From NCBI RefSeq assembly GCF_007644105.1, contig NZ_VFAC01000014.1, forward strand, positions 1 through 64,000: 64,000 nucleotides of DNA. Reading direction: 5' to 3'. Shown here piece after piece: positions 53,068 to 61,063 of this stretch; position 1 is the stretch's first letter, and every line of letters starts with the position of its first letter. The notes beneath the pieces were generated by a model. That model saw only the letters and a list, made by a program, of their open reading frames with translations, had not been told where the DNA came from and did not search any database. Made by a program: the position numbers and the translations under genes. The stretch comes from Elioraea rosea. Lineage in GTDB: Bacteria; Pseudomonadota; Alphaproteobacteria; Acetobacterales; Acetobacteraceae.

Positions 53068-53815
53068 GGCGGTGCTCGAGGCGAGGGGGCTGACGCGGCG
53101 CTTCGGCGCGCTCGCGGCGAACGAGGATGTCTCGCTCGCCATCGCGCCCGGCGAGTGCCATGCCGTGATCGGCCCGAACGGAGCGGGGAAGTCGACGCTC
53201 GTGGCGATGCTCGCGGGCGAGCAACGGCCGGATGCCGGCAGCGTGCTTCTCGCCGGCGAGGACGTGACGGCGCTTGGCGCGGCGCGGCGAGCGCGGCGCG
53301 GCATCGCGCGCAGCTTCCAGGTCACCCAGCTCTGCCGCGACCTCTCCGTGCGCGAGAACGTCATGCTCGCGGTGCAGGCAGCGGAGGGACGGCACTGGGG
53401 CTTCTTCCGCCCCGCGCACAGCGATGCCGCGCTGACCGTGACGGCCGATGCTTCGCTCGCCGCAGCGGGGCTGGATGCGCGCGCCTCGTCTCCCGCAGCA
53501 CTGCTCAGTCATGGCGAGCAGCGCCAGCTCGAGCTTGCCATCGCCCTTTCGCAGGCCCCGCGCGTCCTGTTGCTCGACGAACCCGCCGCAGGACTTGGCG
53601 CGGCAGAGACGGCGGCGCTCGCCTCCCGGCTCGCGGCGCTAAAGGGGCGGCTCGCCATGCTGCTGGTCGAGCACGACATGGACACGGTGTTCGCCCTGGC
53701 GGACCGCATCACCGTTCTTGCCGGTGGGCGCGTGATCGCCACCGGCAGGCCTGGCGAGATCCGCGCCGACCGTGCCGTGCGCGAGGCCTATCTCGGCGAT
53801 GTCGTCGATGCTTGA
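53060..53815 (+). CDS. Liv-type ABC ATPase (LivG family)
   Basis: A 251-residue ATPase with Walker A GPNGAGKST, a short signature variant LSHGEQRQLELA (His in place of Gly) and Walker B VLLLDEPAAGL, plus EHDMDTVFALADRITVL. It ends with the LivG-type VREAYLGDVVDA tail. ATG 53060 is preferred to GTG 53054. The start overlaps LivM by eight bases and its end overlaps LivF by eight. Confidence 0.94.
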   Translation: MAEAVLEARGLTRRFGALAANEDVSLAIAPGECHAVIGPNGAGKSTLVAMLAGEQRPDAGSVLLAGEDVTALGAARRARRGIARSFQVTQLCRDLSVRENVMLAVQAAEGRHWGFFRPAHSDAALTVTADASLAAAGLDARASSPAALLSHGEQRQLELAIALSQAPRVLLLDEPAAGLGAAETAALASRLAALKGRLAMLLVEHDMDTVFALADRITVLAGGRVIATGRPGEIRADRAVREAYLGDVVDA

Positions 53816-54494
53816 GGTTGCCGGCATCGAGACGTTCTACGGCGCAGCGCAGGCGCTGTTCGGCGTCTCGCTGTCGGTGCGCGAGGGCGAGGCGATCGCC
53901 CTCGTCGGCCGCAACGGCATGGGCAAGACGACGACGATCCGCTCGATCCTCGGCCTCTCCCGTCCGCGTGCCGGCACGATCCGCTTCGCGGGGAGGCAGC
54001 TCGCCGGGCTCGCCCCGAACCGGATCGCCAGGCTCGGCATCGGCCTCGTTCCGGAGGGGCGGCAGGTTTTCCCGACGCTCTCGGTGCGCGAGAACCTCGT
54101 CGCCACGGCGCGGCCGGGGCCATGGACCGAGGCACGCGCCACCGCACTCTTCCCACGGCTCGCGGAACGCGCTGCGCAATCGGCGCGCACGCTGTCGGGT
54201 GGCGAGCAGCAGATGCTCGCCATCGGCCGCGCCCTGATGACCAACCCGCGCCTCCTGATCCTCGACGAGGCGACGGAGGGCCTCGCACCGCTCGTGCGCG
54301 CGGAGATCTGGTCTGTGCTCGCGCGGCTGAAGCAGGAGGGGCTTTCCATCCTCGTCGTCGACAAGGACGTGCGCGCGCTTGCCGCGCTGGCCGACCGGTT
54401 CACCGTCCTCGAGAAGGGTCGCGTGGTGTGGGAGGGACCCGGCACGGCCCTGCTGGCCGACGCAGCGCTGATGCATGCCAAGCTTGGAGTGTGA
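53808..54494 (+). CDS. Liv-type ABC ATPase (LivF family)
   Basis: A 228-residue ATPase. MLEVAGIETFYGAAQALFGVSL is the LivF opening; Walker A is GRNGMGKTT, the signature LSGGEQQML and Walker B LLILDEATEGLAP. ATG 53808 gives the family N-terminus; ATG 53799 and a GTG at 53772 are in frame but lie inside livG. Its stop overlaps the following hydrolase start. Confidence 0.94.
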   Translation: MLEVAGIETFYGAAQALFGVSLSVREGEAIALVGRNGMGKTTTIRSILGLSRPRAGTIRFAGRQLAGLAPNRIARLGIGLVPEGRQVFPTLSVRENLVATARPGPWTEARATALFPRLAERAAQSARTLSGGEQQMLAIGRALMTNPRLLILDEATEGLAPLVRAEIWSVLARLKQEGLSILVVDKDVRALAALADRFTVLEKGRVVWEGPGTALLADAALMHAKLGV

Positions 54495-55345
54495 TGATGG
54501 CCGAGCCCGATCTCGCCTTCGGATACCTGGAGAAGCAGTACGCCACGGTGCCGATGGTGCCGGACTATCCCGCCATCGCCGCGCGCTGGGCCAAGGCATC
54601 GGCAGAGGCGGTGCTGCGCCACAAGCCCGTCTCTCTCGCCTACGGCACAGGGGAGCGGCGGATGGTCGACGTGTTCCGCCCCGAAGGCGTGGCCGAGCCG
54701 CCGGTGCTCTTCTTCATCCATGGCGGGTACTGGCAGAGGCGGCACAGGCGCGACTTCGCCTTCATCGTCGAGCCATGGCTCGCAAGTGGCATCGCGGTCG
54801 CCATGCCCGGCTATCCGCTCTGCCCGGAAGTGTCGCTCGCCGCGCTCATCGAGGACGTGAAGACGGCGACCGTCACGCTCTGGCGCGAGGCGCCTGCGCT
54901 GGGGCTCTCGCGCCGCTGGCTCGTCGGCGGCCACTCGGCCGGCGGGCATCTCGCCGCGACACTGATGGCAACCGACTGGGCCGTGCGCGGCGCGCATGAC
55001 CTCGCCTTCGCCGGCTGCCTGCCGAGCTCGGGCGTGTTCGACCTGCCGCCGCTGCTCGGCACCACGTTGAACGTCGCGCTCGGCCTCGATCTTCCCGAGG
55101 CCAGCCGGCTGTCTGCGCTGTACCTCTCCCCGCCCAGGGGCGCGCGGGTGATCGCGGCGGTCGGCGGGGCGGAGAGTGCCGAGTTCCTTCGCCAGTCCCA
55201 GGGCCTCGCCCGGCGCTGGACGCGTGCGGGCGCGGAGGCGGCCGCGCTCGAGCTGCCTGGGCGGAACCATTTCACCGTACAGGATGCCTGGGCCGAGCCC
55301 GAGGGAGCGCTATTCGCCGCCGCGCTCGGGCTGCTCGGGCGGTGA
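54494..55345 (+). CDS. Alpha/beta hydrolase, kynurenine formamidase/esterase-like
   Basis: A 283-residue hydrolase with the oxyanion motif FFIHGGYWQ, the nucleophile elbow GGHSAGGHLAA (Ser) and late LPGRNHFTV holding the catalytic His. The layout matches arylformamidase-like (KynB-unrelated, alpha/beta-type) and carboxylesterase enzymes. Its start overlaps the LivF stop by one base (TGATG), so it belongs to the transporter operon and probably trims the imported compound. ATG 54494 or 54497 may be used. Confidence 0.85.
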   Translation: MMAEPDLAFGYLEKQYATVPMVPDYPAIAARWAKASAEAVLRHKPVSLAYGTGERRMVDVFRPEGVAEPPVLFFIHGGYWQRRHRRDFAFIVEPWLASGIAVAMPGYPLCPEVSLAALIEDVKTATVTLWREAPALGLSRRWLVGGHSAGGHLAATLMATDWAVRGAHDLAFAGCLPSSGVFDLPPLLGTTLNVALGLDLPEASRLSALYLSPPRGARVIAAVGGAESAEFLRQSQGLARRWTRAGAEAAALELPGRNHFTVQDAWAEPEGALFAAALGLLGR

Positions 55346-56407
55346 GCCGCCGAGCCTTCGCTCAACCCAGGCATAGACGCGGTAGAGCGGGCTGACGAAG
55401 AGGTTGCAGACGAGCAGCCGCACCAGGTGGAAGCCGAGCACCAGCGGCACGCCGAGATTCATCACCTTCGCCGTGATCGCCATCTCCGGCAGCCCGCCGG
55501 GCGCGGTGCCGAGAAGTGTCGCCGGAACAGGCAGGTCCGCGATGGCGACGCAGGCGAGCCCGATCAGGATCGACAGCACCGTCAGCAGCAGGAAGTTCAC
55601 CACGGACGCGACGAGCAGCCTGCGGCTCTTCAGCAGGAACTCGCGCGTCAGACGCGTGCCGAGGCTCGCGCCCATCGCCACCTGCGCGGCGTCGATCAGC
55701 ACCGGAGGCAGGCCGGTGAGCGGCGTGTCGGCAACCGCGAGCGTGAGCGAGACAAAGACCGGGCCCATCATCCACGGGTTGGCGATGCCGGTGCGCTGCG
55801 TCGCCAGCGCGCCGGCCGTCGTCAGCGCGAGCAGCACCGGAACCAGCGCCCAGGCGATCGGCGGCGCGGTGAAGGAGAACACATCCCCGCCAGGGCTCGC
55901 GAGAAGCCCCATCGCGAGCGGGTAGGTGAGCACCACGAACACCATCCGCAGCGTCTGCGCGAGCGTCACGGTCGGGACCGAGGCGCCGGCGCGCGCGGCG
56001 AGAACGATCATCGCGATGATGCCGCCGGGAACGGAGACGAAATAGGCGGTCTTGGTGTCCATGTGCCCGATGCGGGCGGTGACGCGCGAGACGGCCGCGC
56101 CAGCGAGCACCGAGGCGAACGCCGCGCCGACGAGGATGGGAAGCGAGGTCGCGAGCGCGGCAAGGACGGGCGGGGTAAAGGCCTGGCCAAAGCTCGTGCC
56201 GAACACGATCAGCGCAGCCGGCCGGAACACCGCCGGCGTGGCGAGGCTCCGCCCCGTCATCCCGACGGCGGCGACGGCGACCATCGCGCCGATCATCCAG
56301 GCAAGCGGCACCCTGAGCAGGTGCGCGAGATAGCCGCCGGCCGCGGCCAGGGCGAGGGTTCCGGCGTAGAGCGCGAGGCGCTTGGGCGAAAGGTCGGGCT
56401 TCGCCAA
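55310..56407 (-). CDS. AbrB-family membrane protein (duplicated AbrB domain transporter)
   Basis: A 365-residue membrane protein with about ten spans. It shows the two-repeat pattern of the AbrB/YgjV-type family (often labelled ammonia monooxygenase in error): GYLAHLLRVPLAWMIGAMVAVAAV in the first half and MGASLGTRLTREFL, LLGTAPGGLPEMAITAKVM in the second. No ATG is available at the right place, so TTG 56407, seven bases after the Lrp-domain stop, is the likely start. Its last 36 bases overlap the end of the convergent hydrolase gene. Confidence 0.8.
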   Translation of the reverse strand: MAKPDLSPKRLALYAGTLALAAAGGYLAHLLRVPLAWMIGAMVAVAAVGMTGRSLATPAVFRPAALIVFGTSFGQAFTPPVLAALATSLPILVGAAFASVLAGAAVSRVTARIGHMDTKTAYFVSVPGGIIAMIVLAARAGASVPTVTLAQTLRMVFVVLTYPLAMGLLASPGGDVFSFTAPPIAWALVPVLLALTTAGALATQRTGIANPWMMGPVFVSLTLAVADTPLTGLPPVLIDAAQVAMGASLGTRLTREFLLKSRRLLVASVVNFLLLTVLSILIGLACVAIADLPVPATLLGTAPGGLPEMAITAKVMNLGVPLVLGFHLVRLLVCNLFVSPLYRVYAWVERRLGGSPPEQPERGGE

Positions 56408-56412
56408 GCCCG

Positions 56413-56700
56413 CTAGTCCTCGCCTCCCGCGCCTGCGGCGGAGGCGCCACCGGAGGCACCGGAGAAGGCATTGAAGGTGATGAGCGTGAACGTGTCCTTC
56501 ACGCCCGGCAGGCGCTGGACGAACTCGGTCACGAACAGGCCGGGGTCCTGGCCAGGCTCGAGGTAGAACTTCCCGAGCAGGTCGTACTGGCCGGAGATCG
56601 AGTAGATCTCGCTCACCTCCGGAATGCGGTCCACCGCCTCGCGCGCCGTCTCGTAGGCGCGGCCCATCTCGCACTTGATCAGGACGAACAGCGGTCGCAT
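56413..56700 (-). CDS. Stand-alone Lrp/AsnC ligand-binding (RAM) domain protein
   Basis: A 95-residue protein that has only the C-terminal effector domain of Lrp/AsnC regulators (RPLFVLIKCEMGRAYETAREAVDRIPEVSEIYSISGQYDLLGKFYLEP), with no DNA-binding domain. The tail is rich in Gly, Ala and Ser (residues ~78-95). Such proteins form rings and may sense amino acids for other regulators. It is tightly linked to the downstream AbrB-type gene. Confidence 0.82.
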   Translation of the reverse strand: MRPLFVLIKCEMGRAYETAREAVDRIPEVSEIYSISGQYDLLGKFYLEPGQDPGLFVTEFVQRLPGVKDTFTLITFNAFSGASGGASAAGAGGED

Positions 56701-56797
56701 CCGAGGCCCTCCGGGTTGGTCCCCGACACTATGGGCGGGGGCGGGGAGGGACAAGTCGATGTGCCTCCGCCCCGCACGTTGTCCACCCCGTCCCGTG

Positions 56798-56813
56798 CCT
56801 TCGACAGGCTCAG
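56798..56813. repeat. REP-like sequence CCTTCGACAGGCTCAG overlapping the NTF2 gene end
   Basis: The stretch CCTTCGACAGGCTCAG resembles a short repeat that I recall as scattered in intergenic regions of many bacteria. On the minus strand it supplies the TGA stop of the NTF2-fold gene at 56810. I see only one copy in this window. Confidence 0.35.
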
Positions 56814-57163
56814 TAGAAGAAGCGTTCCTCGACGACCTTGCCGCCGCGCACCGTGTAGAGGCCGATCTCGTTCATCCGGATCCGCTCGCCGTCGGCCTTG
56901 CGCGTCACGTCGACGGCGAAGCGAAGCGCGAACTGGTCTCCGTTCACGTACGGCCCGGTCGTCTCGACGCTGTGGATGTCGTGGTTCGCGTACCACCATG
57001 CCGACTTGGCCAGCACCGCCGCGCGACCCTCCACCCGGGCCATGTCGCCCTCGGCGGCCTCGATGCTGACGATGTCGTCGGACCAGTAGCGCTCGCCCGC
57101 GTCCTCGTGGCGGCCAGCCTTGCAGAGTTCGGCAAAGGCCTCGGCAATCTCACGTGTCGTCAT
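56810..57163 (-). CDS. NTF2/SnoaL-like fold protein
   Basis: A 117-residue protein of the cone-shaped NTF2/SnoaL superfamily. The pattern MTTREIAEAFAELCKAGRHEDAGERYWSDDIVSIEA and GDQFALRFAVDVTRKADGERIRMNEIGLYTVRGGKVVEERFF is typical of the small ketosteroid-isomerase-like proteins. No function can be given. Its stop is supplied by a REP-like sequence (56798-56813). It is divergent from the ABC ATPase gene. Confidence 0.83.
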   Translation of the reverse strand: MTTREIAEAFAELCKAGRHEDAGERYWSDDIVSIEAAEGDMARVEGRAAVLAKSAWWYANHDIHSVETTGPYVNGDQFALRFAVDVTRKADGERIRMNEIGLYTVRGGKVVEERFFY

Positions 57164-57333
57164 CCGTCCCTCCCTGATCGACAGGCGTGCAGGCTAGCCG
57201 ACGCCGCGAGGTACGGTCGACACCCGCTGGCGTGATGCTTGCATGACGGGGCGACGGCCGCGGCCGGTTCGCATCACCTCGACGCGGTGCCGGGGATGTT
57301 GCCCGCGAGCGGCCGAGGGGAGAGACTGGGCAC

Positions 57334-58383
57334 ATGGACGCGTCAGAGGTGCAGACTGCCGATCCGCGCGACAGGGGCGGGCCTGCCCAACCCCTGCTCA
57401 TCGTGCGCGACCTGAAGAGGCACTTCCCGATCAAGGGCGGCCTGCTCAACCGCGCCGTCGGCACCGTCCAGGCGGTCGATGGCGTCTCGTTCTCGGTGAT
57501 GAAGGGCGAGACGCTCGGCATCGTCGGCGAATCGGGTTGCGGCAAGTCGACCACCGCACGGCTTCTCATGCGTCTGATCGAGCCAGACAGCGGCGAGGTC
57601 ATCTTCGACGGCGAGCCCGTGGGCCCCGGCGGCATGGCGCTCTCCGAGATGCGCCGGCAGATCCAGATGGTGTTCCAGGACAGCTACGCCTCGCTGAACC
57701 CGCGCCTGCCGATCGAGGACAGCATCGCATTCGCGCCGACCGTGCATGGCGTGCCGAAGGCCAAGGCGCGCGCCCGCGCGCGCGACCTGCTCGCCGCCGT
57801 GGGCCTCGCGCCGGAGCAGTTCGCCCGCCGCTACCCGCACGAGCTCTCCGGCGGGCAGCGCCAGCGCGTCAACATCGCCCGCGCGCTCGCGCTCGAGCCG
57901 CGCGTGATCGTGCTCGACGAGCCGGTGAGCGCGCTCGACAAGTCGGTCGAGGCGCAGGTGCTGAATCTGCTCGTCGACCTCAAGCGCGACTTCCACCTCA
58001 CCTACGTGTTCATCAGCCACGATTTGAACGTGGTGCAGTTTATCTCCGACCGCGTGCTGGTGATGTATCTCGGCCAGGTCGCCGAGGTCGGGCCGGTGGA
58101 GGACATCTACGGCGCGCCGCGGCACCCCTATACCCGCGCGCTGCTCGCCTCGCGCCCGTCGATGGACCCGGCGAAGCGGATGACCGAGCCGCCGCTGACG
58201 GGCGATCCGCCGAACCCGATCAACCCGCCCTCCGGCTGCCGCTTCCGCACGCGCTGCGCCTTCGCCGAAGCCGTGTGCGCAGAGCGCGTGCCGGTGCTCG
58301 CGGGTCTCGTTCCGCACGATTCGCATCTCGCCGCCTGCCACATGGCGGCCGCTGGCAGCGGCCACAGCCGCGCCCCCACGTGA
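57334..58383 (+). CDS. Opp/Dpp-type ABC ATPase (DppF-like)
   Basis: A 349-residue ATPase with Walker A GESGCGKST, QMVFQDSYASLNPRLP, signature LSGGQRQR, Walker [13 protein letters not shown] and the oligopeptide C-terminal segment with GCRFRTRCAFAEAVC, whose Cys residues often hold an Fe-S cluster. The DppF-type partner (DppD-like) is encoded at 60004 with an AtzG-AtzE pair in between. No permease or binding protein gene is in sight. Confidence 0.93.
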   Translation: MDASEVQTADPRDRGGPAQPLLIVRDLKRHFPIKGGLLNRAVGTVQAVDGVSFSVMKGETLGIVGESGCGKSTTARLLMRLIEPDSGEVIFDGEPVGPGGMALSEMRRQIQMVFQDSYASLNPRLPIEDSIAFAPTVHGVPKAKARARARDLLAAVGLAPEQFARRYPHELSGGQRQRVNIARALALEPRVIVLDEPVSALDKSVEAQVLNLLVDLKRDFHLTYVFISHDLNVVQFISDRVLVMYLGQVAEVGPVEDIYGAPRHPYTRALLASRPSMDPAKRMTEPPLTGDPPNPINPPSGCRFRTRCAFAEAVCAERVPVLAGLVPHDSHLAACHMAAAGSGHSRAPT

Positions 58384-58394
58384 AGGAGTCCTCC

Positions 58395-58598
58395 ATGGCG
58401 ACACTCGACGCGGCCGCGGTGAAGGCGGTGCTCGAAGGAATCCACGGCATCGCGGTAACGGAAGCGCGCGCGGGCGAGATCGCGCGCGACGTCACCGTGC
58501 TCGTCGAGGGCGTGCGCAAGGCCTCCGCGCGGCTCGCCTTCGAGGACGAGCCTCAGGCCTTCCGCGCGGTGCTCGCGGCGAACGCGCCGCGCTCATGA
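58395..58598 (+). CDS. AtzG-like small subunit
   Basis: A 67-residue helical protein. Length, position just before the amidase and the residues VKAVLEGIHGIAVTEARAGEIARDVTVLVEGV fit AtzG, which forms a tight complex with the amidase AtzE (1-carboxybiuret hydrolase) and is related to GatC. Its stop overlaps the atzE-like start (ATGA, 58595-58598). Without the partner the function is unknown. Confidence 0.75.
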   Translation: MATLDAAAVKAVLEGIHGIAVTEARAGEIARDVTVLVEGVRKASARLAFEDEPQAFRAVLAANAPRS

Positions 58599-59995
58599 CC
58601 GACATGCCGCAGGCAGGGGCGGAGACGCTGACGGACGCCCTCGCCGCGCTCGCGCATGGCCGCACCACAGCAGACGCGCTGGTCGAGCAGGCGATCGCGC
58701 GCGCCGAAGCCTGGCAGCCGCACATCAACGCCTTCATCCGCCTCGATGCGGAGGAGGCGCGCGCGGCCGCACGCCAGCCCCGCCCGGGCGCGCTGTCCGG
58801 CATCCCGCTTGCGCACAAGGACATGTACTACCGTCAGGGGCGCGTCAGCACCTGCGGCACCGCGCTGCGGCGCGACTGGGTCGCCCCCGTCACCGCCGCC
58901 GCGCTCGAGCGTCTCGACGGCGCGGGTGCGATCGACCTCGGCACGCTGACGATGAACGAGTGGGCCGGCGGTGCCACCGGCCACAACATCCATTTCGGCG
59001 ACACGGCGAACCCGTGGAACCCGGCGCACGTCACGGGCGGGTCCTCCGCCGGAAGCGGCGCTGCGGTGGCCGCAGGCATCGTGTTCGCCGCGCTCGGCTC
59101 CGACACCGGCGGGTCGATCCGCATCCCCGCCGCCTGCTGCGGGGTCGCGGGGCTCAAGCCGACTATGGGGCGCGTCTCGCGCTACGGCGCGATGCCGCGG
59201 GCCTGGAGCCTCGACTGCGTCGGCCCGCTCGCGCGAACGGTCGAGGATGTCGCCGCCGTGATGGCGGTGATCGCTGGGCCGGACGCGCGCGACCCGACGA
59301 GCGAGGAGGTTCCAGTCCCCGATTACCTCGCCGCCGCGCGCGAGGATGCCGCGGGCATGGTGCTCGGCATTCCGGAAGGCTGGTTCTTCGACGACCTCGC
59401 ACCCTCGGTCGCCACAGCGCTCGAGGCCGCGCGCGCTGTGTTCGGGCGCATCGGCGTGCGCGTCGTGCCCGTCCGCCTGCCGGATATCGACCGCATCCTG
59501 ACGCTCCAGGCTGTCGTGACGGTCACCGAGGCCGCGACGATCCATGCGCGCATGATGGCCGAGCATCCCGGCGCCTATGCGTCGGGCCTGTTCGGGCGGC
59601 AGCAAAACGGGCTCGCCATCCCGGCGGCGACCTATCTCGATGCCCTCAGGCTTCGCGGGCCCGTCACCCAGGAGTTCTGCGCCGCCGCCTTCGACGGCGC
59701 GGATGCGATCCTCGTTCCCGGCCTCTCCGGCGAGGTGCCGACGCGCGCGGAGACGAATGTCGAGCTCTCCTTCGAGTACAGCACCGTGCACACGCGCATG
59801 GTGCGCACCACGCGGCCGTTCAACTATCTCGGCCTTCCCGCGCTCTCCGTGCCCTGCGGCTTCTCGGCGAACGGCCTCCCGGTCGGCTTCCAGCTCGCCG
59901 GCCGGCCCTTCGCCGAAGCCGCGCTGATCCGCCTCGGCGCGGCCTACCAGCGCGCCACCGAGTGGCACCGACAGCGTCCCGCCCTGCCTGCCTGA
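58595..59995 (+). CDS. AtzE-like amidase
   Basis: A 466-residue amidase-signature enzyme. The triad is K75 in GIPLAHKDMYYRQG, cis-Ser S150 in TGGSSAGSGAAVA and nucleophile S174 in GSDTGGSIRIPA, with the 24-residue spacing. Together with the AtzG-like protein it resembles the carboxybiuret hydrolase pair, but the transporter context suggests another amide. It is flanked by two oligopeptide-type ATPases. Confidence 0.88.
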   Translation: MTDMPQAGAETLTDALAALAHGRTTADALVEQAIARAEAWQPHINAFIRLDAEEARAAARQPRPGALSGIPLAHKDMYYRQGRVSTCGTALRRDWVAPVTAAALERLDGAGAIDLGTLTMNEWAGGATGHNIHFGDTANPWNPAHVTGGSSAGSGAAVAAGIVFAALGSDTGGSIRIPAACCGVAGLKPTMGRVSRYGAMPRAWSLDCVGPLARTVEDVAAVMAVIAGPDARDPTSEEVPVPDYLAAAREDAAGMVLGIPEGWFFDDLAPSVATALEAARAVFGRIGVRVVPVRLPDIDRILTLQAVVTVTEAATIHARMMAEHPGAYASGLFGRQQNGLAIPAATYLDALRLRGPVTQEFCAAAFDGADAILVPGLSGEVPTRAETNVELSFEYSTVHTRMVRTTRPFNYLGLPALSVPCGFSANGLPVGFQLAGRPFAEAALIRLGAAYQRATEWHRQRPALPA

Positions 59996-60003
59996 GGACG
60001 AGC

Positions 60004-61002
60004 ATGACGACCGAGACGCTCGAGCAACGACCCGCCGCCGCGACGACGCCGCTCGTCTCCGTGCGCGACATGACCGTCAAGTTCGTCTCGAAGGAGGCGA
60101 CCGTGCATGCCGTCAACGGCGTCAGCTTCTCGCTCGACCCCGGCGAGGTGCTGGTGATCCTCGGCGAGAGCGGCTCGGGCAAGTCGGTGTCGCTCCGGGC
60201 GCTGATGCGGCTCCTGCCCGCGAGGAAGACCGTCATCGGCGGGTCCATCACCGTCGCTGGGCAGGACGTTCTCGCGATGGACGAGCGCCAGCTCGAGGAC
60301 CTTCGCGGCGGCCAGGTCGCGATGATCTTCCAGGAGCCGATGACGGCGCTCGATCCCGTCTTCACCATCGGCACCCAGATCGCCGAGACGATCATCCGCC
60401 ACGAGGGGGTGAGCCGGGCGGCGGCGGATGCGCGCGCGCTCGAGCTTCTCGAACTCGTGCAGATCCCTTCCGCGAAGCGGCGCCTGTCGAACTACCCGCA
60501 CGAGCTCTCGGGCGGGCTGCGCCAGCGTGCGATGATCGCGATCGCACTTGCCTGCCGCCCGAAGCTGCTTCTCGCCGACGAGCCGACCACGGCGCTCGAC
60601 GCGACGGTGCAGATCCAGATCCTGCTTCTGTTGCGCAAGCTCCAGCAGGAACTCGGCATGGGGGTGATCTTCGTCACGCACGACCTCGGCGTGGCCGGCG
60701 AGATCGCCGACCGGGTGGCGGTGATGTATGCGGGCCGCTTCGTCGAGGAGGGGCCGGTGTCGGAGGTGATGCTCCGCCCGCTGCACCCCTATACCCAGGG
60801 CCTGATGGGCTCGACCGTTCATGCGGGACTGCGCGGCACCAGGCTCGCCGCCATCCCCGGCGCGCCGCCCAATCTTGCCCGGCTGCCGGAGGGCTGCGCC
60901 TTCGCGCCGCGCTGCGCCTCTGTGGAAGAGGCCTGTCGTGTGGCCGTGCCGGATGAGAGGCGGCCCATCCCCATCCACATGGCCCGCTGCATCCGCGTCT
61001 AG
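60004..61002 (+). CDS. Opp/Dpp-type ABC ATPase (DppD-like)
   Basis: A 332-residue ATPase with Walker [27 protein letters not shown], a variant signature LSGGLRQRAM, Walker [13 protein letters not shown] and the C-terminal CAFAPRCASVEEAC segment. It is the partner of the ATPase at 57334. It starts eight bases after the amidase. The permeases and binding protein of this system must lie elsewhere, perhaps beyond this window. Confidence 0.93.
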   Translation: MTTETLEQRPAAATTPLVSVRDMTVKFVSKEATVHAVNGVSFSLDPGEVLVILGESGSGKSVSLRALMRLLPARKTVIGGSITVAGQDVLAMDERQLEDLRGGQVAMIFQEPMTALDPVFTIGTQIAETIIRHEGVSRAAADARALELLELVQIPSAKRRLSNYPHELSGGLRQRAMIAIALACRPKLLLADEPTTALDATVQIQILLLLRKLQQELGMGVIFVTHDLGVAGEIADRVAVMYAGRFVEEGPVSEVMLRPLHPYTQGLMGSTVHAGLRGTRLAAIPGAPPNLARLPEGCAFAPRCASVEEACRVAVPDERRPIPIHMARCIRV

Positions 61003-61063
61003 CTCCACTGATTGACGGGCCAGTTGCCCTGCGCGACACCCATTGGGTGACACGGAGGGGCGG

